Assembly: GCF_035989305.1 (NCBI RefSeq)
Contig: NZ_CP108514.1
Span: forward strand, 4,154,501-4,218,500
Reading direction: 5' to 3'
DNA from: Streptomyces sp. NBC_01233
GTDB lineage: Bacteria > Actinomycetota > Actinomycetes > Streptomycetales > Streptomycetaceae
Length of the DNA: 64,000 nt
Below the pieces are notes generated by a model. It was not told where the DNA came from, made no database searches, and was given only the letters and a program-made list of their open reading frames with translations. Both the position numbers and the translations under genes were made by a program. Of the stretch, positions 43,752-53,158 are shown piece by piece; the first letter of the stretch is position 1; every line of letters starts with the position of its first letter.

Positions 43752-44321
43752 GTGCTGAAAACGACCCCCGTGCCCCGCCCGCCCCACGCAGACCCGCATG
43801 CTGAGGGAGTGAGCAATGACGAGTTCCGGGCCGCGATGTCCACGCTGGCGGCGGGCGTGTGCCTGATCACCGCGCACGAGACCCCCCTGGCGGCGGACGG
43901 CCCGCGCGGCGAGGACGTCGGCATGACGGCGACCGCCTTCATGTCCGTGTCCCTGGACCCGCCGCTGGTCCTGGTGAGCCTGCGCGAGGGCTCCCGGATG
44001 GACGACCTGCTCGAGGAGCAGCCCCTGTGGGCGGTCTCGGTCCTCGCCGACCACCAGCTCCAGGTCGCGGGCCGCTTCGCGATGAAGGGCCGCATCAGCG
44101 ACCGGCTGCTCTTCGCGGACCTTCCGTACGTACGCGGCGAGGCCTCCGGCGCCCCCCTGCTGACCGGCGCCCTGGCCACCCTGGAGTGCCGCACCGAGAA
44201 CCGCGTCGAGGCGGGCGACCACACCCTGGTCATCGGCCGCGTCCTGACGGCGGCCCTCCCGTCCCCGGACCATCAGCCCCTGACCTACTTCCGCGGCCGC
44301 TACCGGCACCTGGGCCAGTAG
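43752..44321 (+). CDS. Flavin reductase-like FMN-binding protein
   Basis: 189 codons from GTG 43752; a start a few codons later (VSNDEFRAAMSTLAAGV) is possible. Split-barrel FMN fold: FRAAMSTLAAGVCLITA, GMTATAFMSVSLDPPLVLVSLREGSRM, WAVSVLADHQLQVAGRFA, ATLECRTENRVEAGDHTLVIGRVL, LTYFRGRY. The family supplies reduced flavin to two-component monooxygenases; the partner is not near. Divergent from cdgB. Confidence 0.9.
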   Translation: MLKTTPVPRPPHADPHAEGVSNDEFRAAMSTLAAGVCLITAHETPLAADGPRGEDVGMTATAFMSVSLDPPLVLVSLREGSRMDDLLEEQPLWAVSVLADHQLQVAGRFAMKGRISDRLLFADLPYVRGEASGAPLLTGALATLECRTENRVEAGDHTLVIGRVLTAALPSPDHQPLTYFRGRYRHLGQ

Positions 44322-44338
44322 CGGGTAGCCACGGGGGG

Positions 44339-44764
44339 CTACCAGTCCCTTCCGGTCCGCCCCCGCTTGGTCTCGGCCCGTGCCTTCTTCTCCCGCAGCC
44401 GCCGCTCGTTGATCCCCCGCGGGATCTTCGTCGCCCGCCGCTGCCTCGGTGGCGGAGCCGTTGCCTCCGCCAGCAGCGAAGCCATCCGGACCAGCGCCAT
44501 CTCGCGGTTGCGGAACTGCGAGCGGTGCTCGGAGGCCCGTACGGTCACCACCCCGCCCACCAGGCGGGACGCCAGCCGTTCCAGCGCCCGTTCCCTCCAC
44601 ACGTCCGGCAGCGCCTTCGTCGCCGCCAGATCGAACATCAGTTCCACCCGCGAGTCGGAGGTGTTGACGTGCTGTCCGCCGGGCCCGGAGGACCGCGAGA
44701 AGCGCCAGGCGAGCTCGCCCTCGGGGAGCACGACCGAACCGCGGATGACATAAGGACCAGGCAT
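44339..44764 (-). CDS. arfB: Alternative ribosome-rescue factor ArfB (release factor-like)
   Basis: 141 codons, ATG 44764. ArfB/YaeJ has the GGQ loop: [23 protein letters not shown] (Gly29-Gly30-Gln31) and a basic C-terminal tail ([27 protein letters not shown]) that fits the empty mRNA channel. It frees stalled ribosomes by hydrolysing peptidyl-tRNA. No codon-recognition domain is present, as expected. Confidence 0.95.
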   Translation of the reverse strand: MPGPYVIRGSVVLPEGELAWRFSRSSGPGGQHVNTSDSRVELMFDLAATKALPDVWRERALERLASRLVGGVVTVRASEHRSQFRNREMALVRMASLLAEATAPPPRQRRATKIPRGINERRLREKKARAETKRGRTGRDW

Positions 44765-44906
44765 GCCCCCTATGATCCGTGCCCGCCCCCGTCCCCGTCA
44801 CTCAGATTTCACGGCGGGAACCCGACAGGCCTCTCGTCGCGTTATAGGGGGCAGCGGTAGTTTGACCGCCTGTACGTGCATGTTGGATGAGGAAAGGGAC
44901 ATTCCC

Positions 44907-45482
44907 ATGGCTGTCAGCCTGTCCAAGGGCGGCAACGTCTCGCTCACGAAGGAGGCCCCCGGCCTCGCTGCCGTCACGGTCGGCCTCGGCTGGGACGTCC
45001 GTACGACGACCGGTGTCGACTTCGACCTCGACGCCTCGGCCATCGCGGTCAACCCGACCGGCAAGGTCGTCTCCGACGGCCACTTCGTCTTCTTCAACAA
45101 CAAGTCCACCCCGGACCAGACCATCGTCCACACCGGTGACAACCGCACCGGCGAGGGCGCGGGCGACGACGAGGCCATCAACGTCAACCTCGCCGGCCTG
45201 CCGGCCGACGTGGACAAGATCGTCTTCCCGGTCTCCATCTACGACGCCGAGGCCCGCAGCCAGAACTTCGGCCAGGTCCGCAACGCGTACATCCGCGTCG
45301 TGAACCAGGCCGGCGGCGCCGAGATCGCCCGCTACGACCTCTCCGAGGACGCGGCGACCGAGACCGCCATGGTCTTCGGCGAGCTCTACCGCAACGGTGC
45401 CGAGTGGAAGTTCCGCGCGGTCGGCCAGGGCTACGCCTCCGGCCTCACCGGCATCGCGCAGGACTTCGGCGTCAACGTCTGA
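44907..45482 (+). CDS. terD: TerD-family stress protein
   Basis: 191 codons, ATG 44907 with GGAAAGGG upstream. [78 protein letters not shown] and [26 protein letters not shown] are TerD hallmarks, with the acidic [11 protein letters not shown] calcium site. TerD proteins act in metal-oxyanion stress and in Streptomyces differentiation. Single gene with a strong terminator. Confidence 0.97.
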   Translation: MAVSLSKGGNVSLTKEAPGLAAVTVGLGWDVRTTTGVDFDLDASAIAVNPTGKVVSDGHFVFFNNKSTPDQTIVHTGDNRTGEGAGDDEAINVNLAGLPADVDKIVFPVSIYDAEARSQNFGQVRNAYIRVVNQAGGAEIARYDLSEDAATETAMVFGELYRNGAEWKFRAVGQGYASGLTGIAQDFGVNV

Positions 45483-45558
45483 GTCCGGCAGCCGCCCGCC
45501 CGCCCCGGCGGTCAGCCCTGCAGGTCGGGCGCTGATCGCCGAGCGGACACCAGCGGTG

Positions 45559-45599
45559 GCGAAGCCCCCCTCCCGGCCGTCCGGGGAGGGGGGCTTCGC
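45559..45599. terminator. Terminator after terD
   Basis: GCGAAGCCCCCCTCCC (45559-45574) and GGGAGGGGGGCTTCGC (45584-45599) form a 16-base perfect stem with a nine-base loop, 76 bases after the terD stop and directly before the GNAT gene. Confidence 0.88.
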
Positions 45600-45612
45600 T
45601 ACCGTTCGGTAG

Positions 45613-46137
45613 GTGATCCTCCAACCGCTCGTCCCCGTCGACGGCGCCCTCCCCGGCCCGGTGCTCACCGAAATCGCCGCCCTCTACTCGACGAACCACG
45701 CGTTCTTCGAACTCAGCGGCGACTTCCCCGACCCGGACCGCATCACCGTCGAACAGGTCGCGGCCGCCCTCGCTGACGAGCTCGCCCATGACGGCGCCGA
45801 GGTCCTCCTCGCCCGTTCCGCCGGCCGCCTCGTCGGCCTGGCCGCCACCCTGGCCCACCACCCGGACCCGGCCTCCGCCGGCACCGACCCGTGGATCGGC
45901 CTGCTGCTCATCGACGCCACCGCGCACCGCGAGGGATACGGCCGCGCCGTGGCCACCCTCGTCGAGGACCGCTTCCGCGCCGCCGGACGCACGGGCGTGC
46001 AGATCGCCGTACTGGACGACAACCACAAGGCCCTCGCCTTCTGGCAGTCCCAGGGGTACGCCGAACTGCGCCGGGCCAAGGACCGCGGGCTCGGCCGCGG
46101 CTGCACGGTGCTGCGCAAGCCGCTCGAAGCCCCGTAG
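45613..46137 (+). CDS. GNAT N-acetyltransferase
   Basis: 174 codons from GTG 45613, probably leaderless (start only 13 bases after the terminator stem). GNAT core: EVLLARSAGRLVGLAATL, WIGLLLIDATAHREGYGRAVATLVEDRF (acetyl-CoA loop), VQIAVLDDNHKALAFWQSQGYAELRR. Substrate unknown. The close spacing after the terD terminator leaves little room for a promoter, which would have to overlap the terminator. Confidence 0.82.
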   Translation: MILQPLVPVDGALPGPVLTEIAALYSTNHAFFELSGDFPDPDRITVEQVAAALADELAHDGAEVLLARSAGRLVGLAATLAHHPDPASAGTDPWIGLLLIDATAHREGYGRAVATLVEDRFRAAGRTGVQIAVLDDNHKALAFWQSQGYAELRRAKDRGLGRGCTVLRKPLEAP

Positions 46138-46677
46138 ATCCTGGTGGAGAGGCAGTACTTCGACTGTGCGCTACTCCTCAGCTTGGGGCCGGACTCCCAG
46201 ATCCGTCAGGGCCGCATGTTGAGGTGCCAGCGCTCCTGACCGCCGTCAACCGCGCGACGGCTCAGCGCTCCTGGCGCAGCGAAAGGCCCGTCGCGAGTAC
46301 GCGAACCGCATGAGAGCTCTCGACCAGTGACCAGGCCCCTCCACGTGCTGTGGCTGCCATGGGCTGGGCCGCAGCCGCTCAAGCCGTCTCGTTTGCTTCA
46401 CCGAGTCCGACTACAACACGTTGCCGCGCCACCCGTTGCGGCTTTGCACCGCGCATCGCTGTTGCGGTGCTGAAGGTTCTTACGATCGGGCACGTATCCG
46501 GCTCACCAAGGTGAGCCGGATGGCCGAGGCCGCCGGAAAGGGCGGGCGACGACCGATGAGTTTCTCCGTGATCCACAGTCATAGATCATGATTGCTGCAC
46601 CGCAGCCACGGGTGTGGTCGAAGCGTGCACCGGCCGAACCCGCTGAGAACCAGACACGAGACACCGAGGAACTTGAG
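46138..46677. other. 540-base stretch without a supportable gene
   Basis: Lower GC than neighbours and no open frame with a good start and family likeness. A 67-codon frame on the minus strand (46379-46582) has no recognised content. It contains a perfect palindrome at 46496-46521. Together with the IS5 remnant after the next gene, this looks like a worn insertion site. Confidence 0.5.
46496..46521. repeat. Perfect 12-base palindrome
   Basis: ATCCGGCTCACC, AA, GGTGAGCCGGAT. As RNA it would form a tight hairpin, but no T-run follows and no gene ends just before it. Confidence 0.5.
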
Positions 46678-47250
46678 ATGCGTACCCTGATCAGCACCGC
46701 TTTCATATCGCTCGACGGCGTCGTGGAGGGCCCGGGCGGCGAGCCCGGATACCGGAACTCTGGGTGGACCTTCAAGGACGTCGAGTTCCTCCCCGAGGCG
46801 TTCGAGATCAAGGGCCGGGAGCAGAAGGAAGCTGCTGCGATCCTGATGGGCCGGACCAGCTACGAGGCGTTCAGCCCGGTGTGGCCCGACATGGAGGACT
46901 TCGCCGACTACAAGGTCATGCCGAAGTACGTCGTCTCCACCACCCTCACCGAGGACGACCTGGTCTCGAACTGGGGCGAGACCACCATCCTGCGCACGCT
47001 CGACGAAGTCGCCGCGCTGAAGGAGACGGAGGGCGGCCCGATCATCATCCACGGCAGTGCCTCCCTGAACCGGGCCCTTTCGGACGCCGGCCTGATCGAC
47101 CGCTACCACCTGCTCGTCTTCCCGCTGCTGCTCGGCGCGGGCAAGCGGCTCTTCAGCGCCACCGACAAGGACACCCAGAAGCTGAAGCTGGTCGAGCACG
47201 AGGCCTACGCCAACGGCCTGCAGAAGAACGTCTTCGACGTCGTCCGCTGA
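46678..47250 (+). CDS. Dihydrofolate reductase-family (RibD C-terminal-like) protein
   Basis: 190 codons, ATG 46678 with GAGGA upstream. MRTLISTAFISLDGVVEGPGG, AAAILMGRTSYEAFSPVWPDM, PKYVVSTTLTEDDL, GGPIIIHGSASLNRALSDAGLIDRYHLLVFPLLLGAGKRLF is the pattern of YyaP/YwjB-like proteins of the RibD_C/DHFR fold. NADPH-dependent reduction is likely but the substrate is unknown. It is flanked on both sides by degraded DNA. Confidence 0.9.
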   Translation: MRTLISTAFISLDGVVEGPGGEPGYRNSGWTFKDVEFLPEAFEIKGREQKEAAAILMGRTSYEAFSPVWPDMEDFADYKVMPKYVVSTTLTEDDLVSNWGETTILRTLDEVAALKETEGGPIIIHGSASLNRALSDAGLIDRYHLLVFPLLLGAGKRLFSATDKDTQKLKLVEHEAYANGLQKNVFDVVR

Positions 47251-47308
47251 CAAGGCTCCCGCGCGCGCCCCGCCATCGAGGCACTCGTCCTGGCCGGCAC
47301 GCGTTGGC

Positions 47309-47657
47309 TCACCGCTCGACCGTGGTGCGCTGTTTGTATGCAGCACGGTCGACGGTGGGTGGCTTGCCGCCACGGCTGCCTCGACGCAACCGGTGGCCCC
47401 GCTGATCCGCGGGGACAGGGATCACCATGCGGATACCGCGCTTACGCAGGTGCGCGCGGATGGCGTGCGACGAGTAGGTCTCGTCGGCCAAGACCATGTC
47501 TGGCCGGTTCCGGGGCCGTCCGCGTCGACGTGGGACGCGTGCGCGTGCCATGACGTCCGCGAAGGCGGTTGCGTCACCGGCCTGTCCGGCGGTGAGAACG
47601 AGGGCCAGGAGCCGGCATTGGCCGTCGGCTGCGAGATACCTCCGTGGTCAGCCCGCC
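47309..47657 (-). pseudogene. IS5-family transposase remnant, frameshifted and truncated
   Basis: Read on the minus strand: GGLTT, a 2-base loss, then LAADGQCRLLALVLTAGQAGDATAFADVMARARVP (split over two strings), LADETYSSHAIRAHLRKRGIRMVIPVPADQ, RGSRGGKPP and YKQRTTVER followed by a stop where intact copies continue with FNRLKQWR. That includes the second Asp and the Glu of the DDE site, but the first part and the end are gone. No terminal repeats were found. Confidence 0.82.
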
Positions 47658-47786
47658 ACACCCACCTGACTTCGTTCATCTCCAGCGACAGCGTTCGTCG
47701 ACCAGTTTCAGCGGCGTTGAGTGATCAACTCGCGCGTGCTTGTTCACGAGAAATAGCGTCACCGTGGCGCGAGGGAGTCGTCGCCG

Positions 47787-48505
47787 TCACGTCAAGACGA
47801 CGCACCCCCGCCGCTCCAGCTCGCTGAGGAGCGGCAGGGAGGGATCGACCTCGTTCCAGCGTAGATCCAGCTTCTCCAGCGATGGCATCACGGCGAGCCA
47901 GTCGGGCAGCTGGCCGAGGCGGTTGCTCCGCAGGTCGATCTGACGCAGCCGCGGGAGGCCGGCCAGTGACTCCGGCACCTCGGTCAGCGAGTTCTCGCGT
48001 AGGTCCAGGTGGCGCAGTTCATGCAGCTCGGCTGCTGAGGACGGCAAGTGCTCGATCGCGTTCCCTCGGAGCCACAGCTCACGCAGGCAGCGGAGCTGGC
48101 CGATGGCATCGGGCAGGGCGGTGAGCCGGTTGTGCTGCGCCCTGAACTCGATCAGGCCGCTCATCCCACCGATGGTCTCTGGCAGGGTGGTGAGGGAGTT
48201 CTCACCGACGTTGAGGTAACGCAACCGGGTTAAGTTCCCAGAGAGTCGGGAATCCGAGACAGCTGGTTGTCGTGCAGGTAGAGGCAGTCGCTGAGCTCGG
48301 TGAGCTTGCCGAGTTCTTCGGGCACCGACGTCAGCGCGTTGTGGCCCAAGTCCAGGGTGTTCAGCCGGTGGAGCTGCCCGATGTCCGGTGGTAGGGCCGT
48401 AAGTCCGTTGTCCGCAAGGATCAGTACATCGAGCTCGGTCTGTCGCCAGACCGACTCGGGCACCTCTCCCAGCTCTTGACGCCACAAGTTCAGTGTGTGC
48501 CTCAC
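47787..48505 (-). pseudogene. Leucine-rich-repeat protein gene with a one-base frameshift
   Basis: GTG 48505 has AAGGGGAG upstream. The frame runs through four repeats (LDVLILADNGLTALPPDIG, LNTLDLGHNALTSVPEELG, CLYLHDNQLSRIPDSLG) and stops at 48232. The next frame carries on at once with NLTRLRYLNVGENSLTTLPETIG and five further repeats to 47787. Adding one G in the GGG run at about 48237 restores a 239-codon protein of bacterial LRR type. It is either a recent pseudogene or a base-call error. Confidence 0.8.
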
Positions 48506-48773
48506 AGCCGTCTCCCCTTCGTCAACAATCCTGGGCTCCGATTCTCGTCCGGGACCTCCCTCGGCGGCGACGGGGCCGGCAGAACACGCCAGAAATCGGA
48601 CCGCCCGGCGGTTCCTCCGAGCCGCGCCGACCCCGGCGCATCATCAGCCACGAAGGCGTTGCATCAACCGCAACAATGTGAAATCTGCCGTTCCCGCCCC
48701 AGGTCATCCCTGAGTGACCGGGCAGGTCACATCCACCACCCACGCACGACCAGCCCGTACACGGGTACCGGTA
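48506..48773. other. Intergenic region between LRR and M1 peptidase genes
   Basis: 268 bases without a gene. A 6-base inverted repeat GTGACC-N5-GGTCAC is at 48714-48730. It may hold a terminator region for the peptidase gene and the promoter of the LRR gene; no standard element is clear. Confidence 0.4.
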
Positions 48774-50222
48774 CTACTTGGGGCGGCCCTCGCCGTACAG
48801 CCAGACGTCCCAGACCTTCTTCAGGCCGTGCCCCGTCTTCTCCTGCGCGTAGGCGGTGAAGTCGGCCGTGCTCGCGTTCCCGTGCCGGTGGTCCGCAGCC
48901 CAGCCGCGCACCAGGGCGAAGAACTTCTCGTCGCCCACTTCCTGGCGGATCCGGTGCAGGACCATCGCACCGCGGTAGTAGACCGGCTCGTCGGAGATGT
49001 GGTCGGGCCCGGGCGGGGAGGCCGGCGGGAAGGCGTCCCAGTCGGAGGCGGCCTCCTCGTCGACGGCCGTGTCGCCGGCCAGGAACGCCTCGAAGTGCGC
49101 TTGCGCGGTGGGCCCGCCGTGGTCCTCGGCCCACAGCCACTCGGCGTAGGTCGCGAAGCCCTCGTTGAGCCACATGTCCTTCCAGGTCTTCGGCGACACC
49201 GAGTTGCCGAACCACTGGTGGGCGAGCTCGTGCAGGACGAGTTCCTCGTTCTCGGGCGCACCGGAGAAGACGGGCTTCGTCTGGGTCTCCAGCGCGTAGC
49301 CGAGGGTCCCGGCCGGCAGCACGACCGCGCCCGCCGTGCTGAAGGGGTACGGGCCGAACCGGCCGGTGCCCCACTCCACCATCTCCGGCAGCCGGGCGAG
49401 CGCGCCCGCGCTCGCGGCCGCCTCTCCGGGCGCCACGGCCTTGTAGAGGCCGGTCCCCGACGGCGTCCGCCCCGTCGTCACCTTGTACGGGCCGACGACG
49501 GCGGTGGCCAGATAGCTCGCCATCGGCTCCGGGTTGTGCCACGCGAACGCGGTCCGCCCGTCCGGGCCTTCGGTCCGGGAGCGCAGCTCCCCGTTGGACA
49601 CGGCCTCGTAGCCGCGCGGGACGGTGAGCGTGATGTCGTACGTGGCCTTGTCGCTGGGGTGGTGGTTGCCCGGGAACCAGGTCATCGATCCGACCGGCTC
49701 GCCGACGCCGACCGCGCCGGCCCGTGCCGCCGCGCTGCCCCGCCCGTCCCCGCCGTCCTCGGTGGTGATCCAGCCCTCCTTGGCCCCGTCCGGATCCGTG
49801 AGGGCCTTCGGCTTCCCGCCGTACTCGACCTCCGTACGGAAGACCTCGCCCTTCTTCAGGTCCTCGGCCGGGCGCACGGTCAGCTCGTTGCCGGTCCGGT
49901 TGTACCGGGCCCCGACGCCCTGCACGGTCACGCCCTCGACGTTCAGGCCGCTGAGGTCGAGGTTGAAGGAGCTGAGTCCCTGCTCGGCGCGGGCGGTGAT
50001 GACGGCCGTACCGTGCAGCTCGCCGTCGGCGGGGTCGTAGTCCAGGTCCAGCGCGTAGTGGTCGACCTGGTAGCCGCCGTTGCCGGCCTTGGGGAAGTAC
50101 GGGTCGCGCAGCCCCGACGCGCCCGGCCGTCCCTGCACCGTGCCCCCCGTACACGCCGTGGTGAGGGCGAGGAGGGAGGCGACGGCAGGGACGGCGAGAC
50201 GGGAGAGCGCGCGGTGTTCCAC
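48774..50222 (-). CDS. M1-family metallopeptidase lipoprotein
   Basis: 482 codons from GTG 50222; a TAGGAT box stands 7 bases before it, so the mRNA is probably leaderless. Lipobox LTTAC with Cys24. An N-terminal beta domain (YQVDHYALDLDYDPADGELHG) precedes the catalytic domain with HELAHQW (His331, Glu332, His335) and WLNEGFATYAEW (zinc Glu354). No long C-terminal domain, so it is the short secreted M1 type. It should act on peptides outside the cell. Confidence 0.95.
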   Translation of the reverse strand: MEHRALSRLAVPAVASLLALTTACTGGTVQGRPGASGLRDPYFPKAGNGGYQVDHYALDLDYDPADGELHGTAVITARAEQGLSSFNLDLSGLNVEGVTVQGVGARYNRTGNELTVRPAEDLKKGEVFRTEVEYGGKPKALTDPDGAKEGWITTEDGGDGRGSAAARAGAVGVGEPVGSMTWFPGNHHPSDKATYDITLTVPRGYEAVSNGELRSRTEGPDGRTAFAWHNPEPMASYLATAVVGPYKVTTGRTPSGTGLYKAVAPGEAAASAGALARLPEMVEWGTGRFGPYPFSTAGAVVLPAGTLGYALETQTKPVFSGAPENEELVLHELAHQWFGNSVSPKTWKDMWLNEGFATYAEWLWAEDHGGPTAQAHFEAFLAGDTAVDEEAASDWDAFPPASPPGPDHISDEPVYYRGAMVLHRIRQEVGDEKFFALVRGWAADHRHGNASTADFTAYAQEKTGHGLKKVWDVWLYGEGRPK

Positions 50223-50263
50223 GCACGTGATCCTAGGCGGGCCACCCGTGCGGGTTACTTACG

Positions 50264-50827
50264 TTACTTACCGAGCGCGTCGACGCCGGCCTTGGCGAAC
50301 TTCTCGTCCAGGTCGCCGCTCGGGGCGCCGGCCACGCCGATGCCCGCGACGGGCGCGCCGTTCGCCTGCACCGGGGTGCCGCCGCCGAGGAAGAGGGTGC
50401 CGGGGATGTCCTTCAGGTTCGGGGTCTGGGCGAGGCGGCCCACGAGCACCGAGGTCGGGGCGTTCCAGGACACGGCGGTGAAGGCCTTGCGCTGCGCCGA
50501 CTCGTAGGACTGCGGGCCGGCGCCGTCGCCGCGCAGGGTGACGATGGTGTTGCCGTTGCGGTCCACCACCGCGACCGTCACCTTCTGGTTCTCGGCCTGC
50601 GCGGCCTGCAGCGCGGCCTGCGCGGCGCGGGTGGCGGCGTCGACGGTGAGGTGCGTCGTGGTGGTGAAGTTCTTGTCGCTCGGGCCGTCCTTCTTCGCGG
50701 CGACCGCGGCGGAGGCGGCGGCCGGAGCGGCGGCGGGGGTCGCGCTGGCGCTCACGGCACCGAAGGCTCCGGCGCCCAGGGCGACGGCGAGGGCGGTACC
50801 GGTGAGGACGCGGGTGCGGGTGTTCAT
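50264..50827 (-). CDS. hbpS: HbpS-like extracellular heme-binding sensor protein
   Basis: 187 codons, ATG 50827 behind CAGGAG. Signal peptide (1-28). GlcG/HbpS fold: LTVDAATRAAQAALQAAQAENQKVTVAVVDRNGNTIVTLRGDGAG, SAQRKAFTAVSWNAPTSVL, PGTLFLGGGTPVQANGAPVAGIGVAGAP. In S. reticuli HbpS binds heme and iron outside the cell and modulates the SenS sensor kinase under redox stress. The divergent senS-senR pair 372 bases away supports that role. Confidence 0.92.
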   Translation of the reverse strand: MNTRTRVLTGTALAVALGAGAFGAVSASATPAAAPAAASAAVAAKKDGPSDKNFTTTTHLTVDAATRAAQAALQAAQAENQKVTVAVVDRNGNTIVTLRGDGAGPQSYESAQRKAFTAVSWNAPTSVLVGRLAQTPNLKDIPGTLFLGGGTPVQANGAPVAGIGVAGAPSGDLDEKFAKAGVDALGK

Positions 50828-51054
50828 CTCTGCTCCTGAGAACGGTGACACGGTGACGGCATCGGGTCGGTCCGGGCCGGTCGGGCCGGCTCCTTCACTG
50901 CTCCAAGCCTGTCCCCGAACCCCCCGCCGCCCCGTCCCCGTACCGGCTCGCCCCGCCCACCGCACCGGTTGACCCCAGGGTCATCCGATCGGTCGATGCG
51001 GCCCGCCTCCGGCGCGGTATTTCCTGTTCAGGCCCCTGCGCCAGCCGAGGCTCA

Positions 51055-51121
51055 CCATCCGGCCCCGCCGGCGTTCGAGGCGTGGGGGTCCCGACGGAGT
51101 CTGGGGGAGGGTCCGGGGCGG
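51055..51121 (+). repeat. GC-rich intergenic repeat, third copy
   Basis: CATCCGGCCCCGCCGGCGTTCGAGG then GGGGGTCCCGACGGAGTCTGGGGGAGGGTCC and GGGGCGGAG; same family as 9728 and 33911. It sits in the 372-base space between divergent hbpS and senS, an unusual place because it lies inside a promoter region rather than between gene ends. Confidence 0.7.
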
Positions 51122-51199
51122 AGCGGCGGCGGCGGCTCCGCACCCGCCCGACGCACCGCCACCGGCGACAATGGACACACCCGCGAACCAGGAGCCCCG

Positions 51200-52363
51200 G
51201 TGAGCCACCCCACCCGCAAACCCGACACCCGGACGCTGGCCACGGTCGCCCACACCGCCTTCTTCCTCCTCCTCGGCGCCTCCCTGCTCCGCTTCCTCCT
51301 GCGCCACCCCGGCGAACCCCGCACCCCGTGGATCATCGCCCTCAGCATCACCCTCGCCCTGCTCTACGTGCTCGGCCCCGCCCTCGGCGCCGCCCCCACC
51401 GCCCGCCGGCTCCTCTGGCTCGGCCTGGTCGTCACCACCTGGGTGGTCCTGGTCGTCCTCGCGCCGAGCTTCGCCTGGTGCGCCGTACCGCTCTTCTTCA
51501 CGGCCCTGCGCACCCTCCCGCCCCGCGCCGCCGTCGTCCTGGTCGCCCTCCTCACCGGCTTCGTGGTGATCGCCCAGCTGAAGCTGTCCAAGGCCTTCGA
51601 CCCCAACCTGCTCCTGGCCCCGCCCGCGGTCGCCGCCCTCGCCACCGCCGTCTTCGTCCACATGGAACGCCAGGCCCAGGCCCAGCGGGAGCTGATCGGC
51701 GACCTGATCCGCACCCGCCGGGAACTGGCCGCCACCGAACGCCGCGAGGGCACCCTCGCCGAACGGCAGCGGCTGTCCATGGAGATCCACGACACCCTCG
51801 CCCAGAACCTGTCCAGCCAGCAGATGCTGCTGCAGGCCGCGGACCGCACCTGGGACACCGACCCGGCCACCGCCCGCGCGCACGTCCGTACCGCCACCGG
51901 CATCGCCGCACACGGCCTCGCCGAGGCCCGCCGGCTCGTCCACGACCTGGCCCCGTCCGAGCTCGCCGACGGCGCCGGCCTCGCCGAAGCCCTGCGCACC
52001 CTGGACGCCGGCCCGGACATCGAGGTCCGCTTCCACCTCGAAGGCACCCCCGCCCCGCTCCCGGACCGCGTCCAGTCCGCCCTGCTGCGCATAGCCCAGG
52101 GCGCGCTGGCCAACGTCCGCGAGCACTCCGGCGCCCGCACGGCCGCACTCACCCTCAGCTTCCTCGGGGACCAGGTGGTCCTGGACGTCGCCGACGACGG
52201 CCACGGGTTCACCGAGCCCCGCACCGGCGCCGCCGAACGCGGGCACGGCCTCCCCGCGATGCGGGCCCGCGTCCGCCAGCTCGGCGGCACCCTCACGATC
52301 GAATCCACGCCGGGCGAGGGCACCGTCCTCTCCGCGGCCATCCCCCTGGAGCCGGCCCCATGA
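51200..52363 (+). CDS. senS: Sensor histidine kinase SenS
   Basis: 387 codons from GTG 51200 behind AGGAG. Five membrane helices in residues 12-155, then a NarL-family HisKA_3 dimerisation region with phospho-acceptor His197 (SMEIHDTLAQN) and an HATPase (ALLRIAQGALANVREHSGA, VADDGHGF, GHGLPAMRARV, about 285-382). S. reticuli SenS senses redox through HbpS. Its stop overlaps the senR start as ATGA. Confidence 0.95.
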   Translation: MSHPTRKPDTRTLATVAHTAFFLLLGASLLRFLLRHPGEPRTPWIIALSITLALLYVLGPALGAAPTARRLLWLGLVVTTWVVLVVLAPSFAWCAVPLFFTALRTLPPRAAVVLVALLTGFVVIAQLKLSKAFDPNLLLAPPAVAALATAVFVHMERQAQAQRELIGDLIRTRRELAATERREGTLAERQRLSMEIHDTLAQNLSSQQMLLQAADRTWDTDPATARAHVRTATGIAAHGLAEARRLVHDLAPSELADGAGLAEALRTLDAGPDIEVRFHLEGTPAPLPDRVQSALLRIAQGALANVREHSGARTAALTLSFLGDQVVLDVADDGHGFTEPRTGAAERGHGLPAMRARVRQLGGTLTIESTPGEGTVLSAAIPLEPAP

Positions 52364-52983
52364 CGACGATCCTGCTCTGCGACGACCACGTGGTGGTCCG
52401 CGCCGGCCTGCTCGCCCTCCTCGGCAGCGAGCCGGACATCGAGGTCCTCGGCGAGGCGGGCAGCGGCGAGGAGGCGGTGGCCCTGGCCGCCAGACTCCGC
52501 CCCGACGTGGTCCTCATGGACCTCCAGCTCGGCGAGGGCATCGACGGCGTCGAGGCCACCCGCCGCATCACCACCGCCCCCAACCCGCCGCACGTCCTGG
52601 TCCTCACCACGTACGACACCGACGCGGACATCACCCGGGCCATCGGCGCGGGCGCCACCGGCTACCTCCTCAAGGCGGAACGCCCGGAGGAGCTCTTCGC
52701 CGCCATCCACTCGGCCGCCCAGGGCCGCACCACCCTGTCCGCGCCCGTCGCCAGCCGCGTGATGGCCCACATGCGCGGCACCCGCCCCACACTGACCGAC
52801 CGCGAGCTGGACATCCTCGGCCAGCTCGCCCGCGGCCTCGGCAACCGCGACATCGCCCGCGCCCTGTTCATCAGCGAAGCCACGGTCAAGACCCACCTGG
52901 GCCGCATCTACGACAAACTCGGCGTCGACACCCGCGCGGGCGCGGTCTCGGTGGCGAAGGAACAACGCCTTCTCCCTTCTTGA
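52360..52983 (+). CDS. senR: Response regulator SenR (NarL/LuxR type)
   Basis: 207 codons, ATG 52360 overlapping senS. Receiver domain with acidic pair DD (8-9), phospho-acceptor Asp54 (VVLMDLQLG) and Lys near 104 (YLLKAERP); LuxR-type helix-turn-helix at the C-terminus (LTDRELDILGQLARGLGNRDIARALFISEATVKTHLGRIYDKLGV in two parts). SenR activates catalase-peroxidase and hbpS genes in studied species. Confidence 0.96.
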   Translation: MTTILLCDDHVVVRAGLLALLGSEPDIEVLGEAGSGEEAVALAARLRPDVVLMDLQLGEGIDGVEATRRITTAPNPPHVLVLTTYDTDADITRAIGAGATGYLLKAERPEELFAAIHSAAQGRTTLSAPVASRVMAHMRGTRPTLTDRELDILGQLARGLGNRDIARALFISEATVKTHLGRIYDKLGVDTRAGAVSVAKEQRLLPS

Positions 52984-53158
52984 CGCGTCCCTCGCACTGC
53001 TCGGCGCCGGGGCGCCTCACAGGCTTCGGGCCGCTGCGCTGGGGCCCCTCCCAGCGGTGGCCGGGGGAGACTCCGTCCGGCGGGACCGGGGCGAAGGTCC
53101 GGGGGCCTGCGTCCGTCCGGGGTGGGGACGCCCCGGGACCCGTGACACCATCGGGTAC

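Noticed and set aside
46379..46582. 67-codon minus-strand frame in the gene-poor stretch
   Set aside because: No ribosome site at its start and no family likeness; could be a worn fragment but cannot be supported.
48714..48730. GTGACC-N5-GGTCAC as a Crp site
   Set aside because: Spacing does not fit GTG-N6-GNCAC; short repeats like this arise by chance in high-GC DNA.
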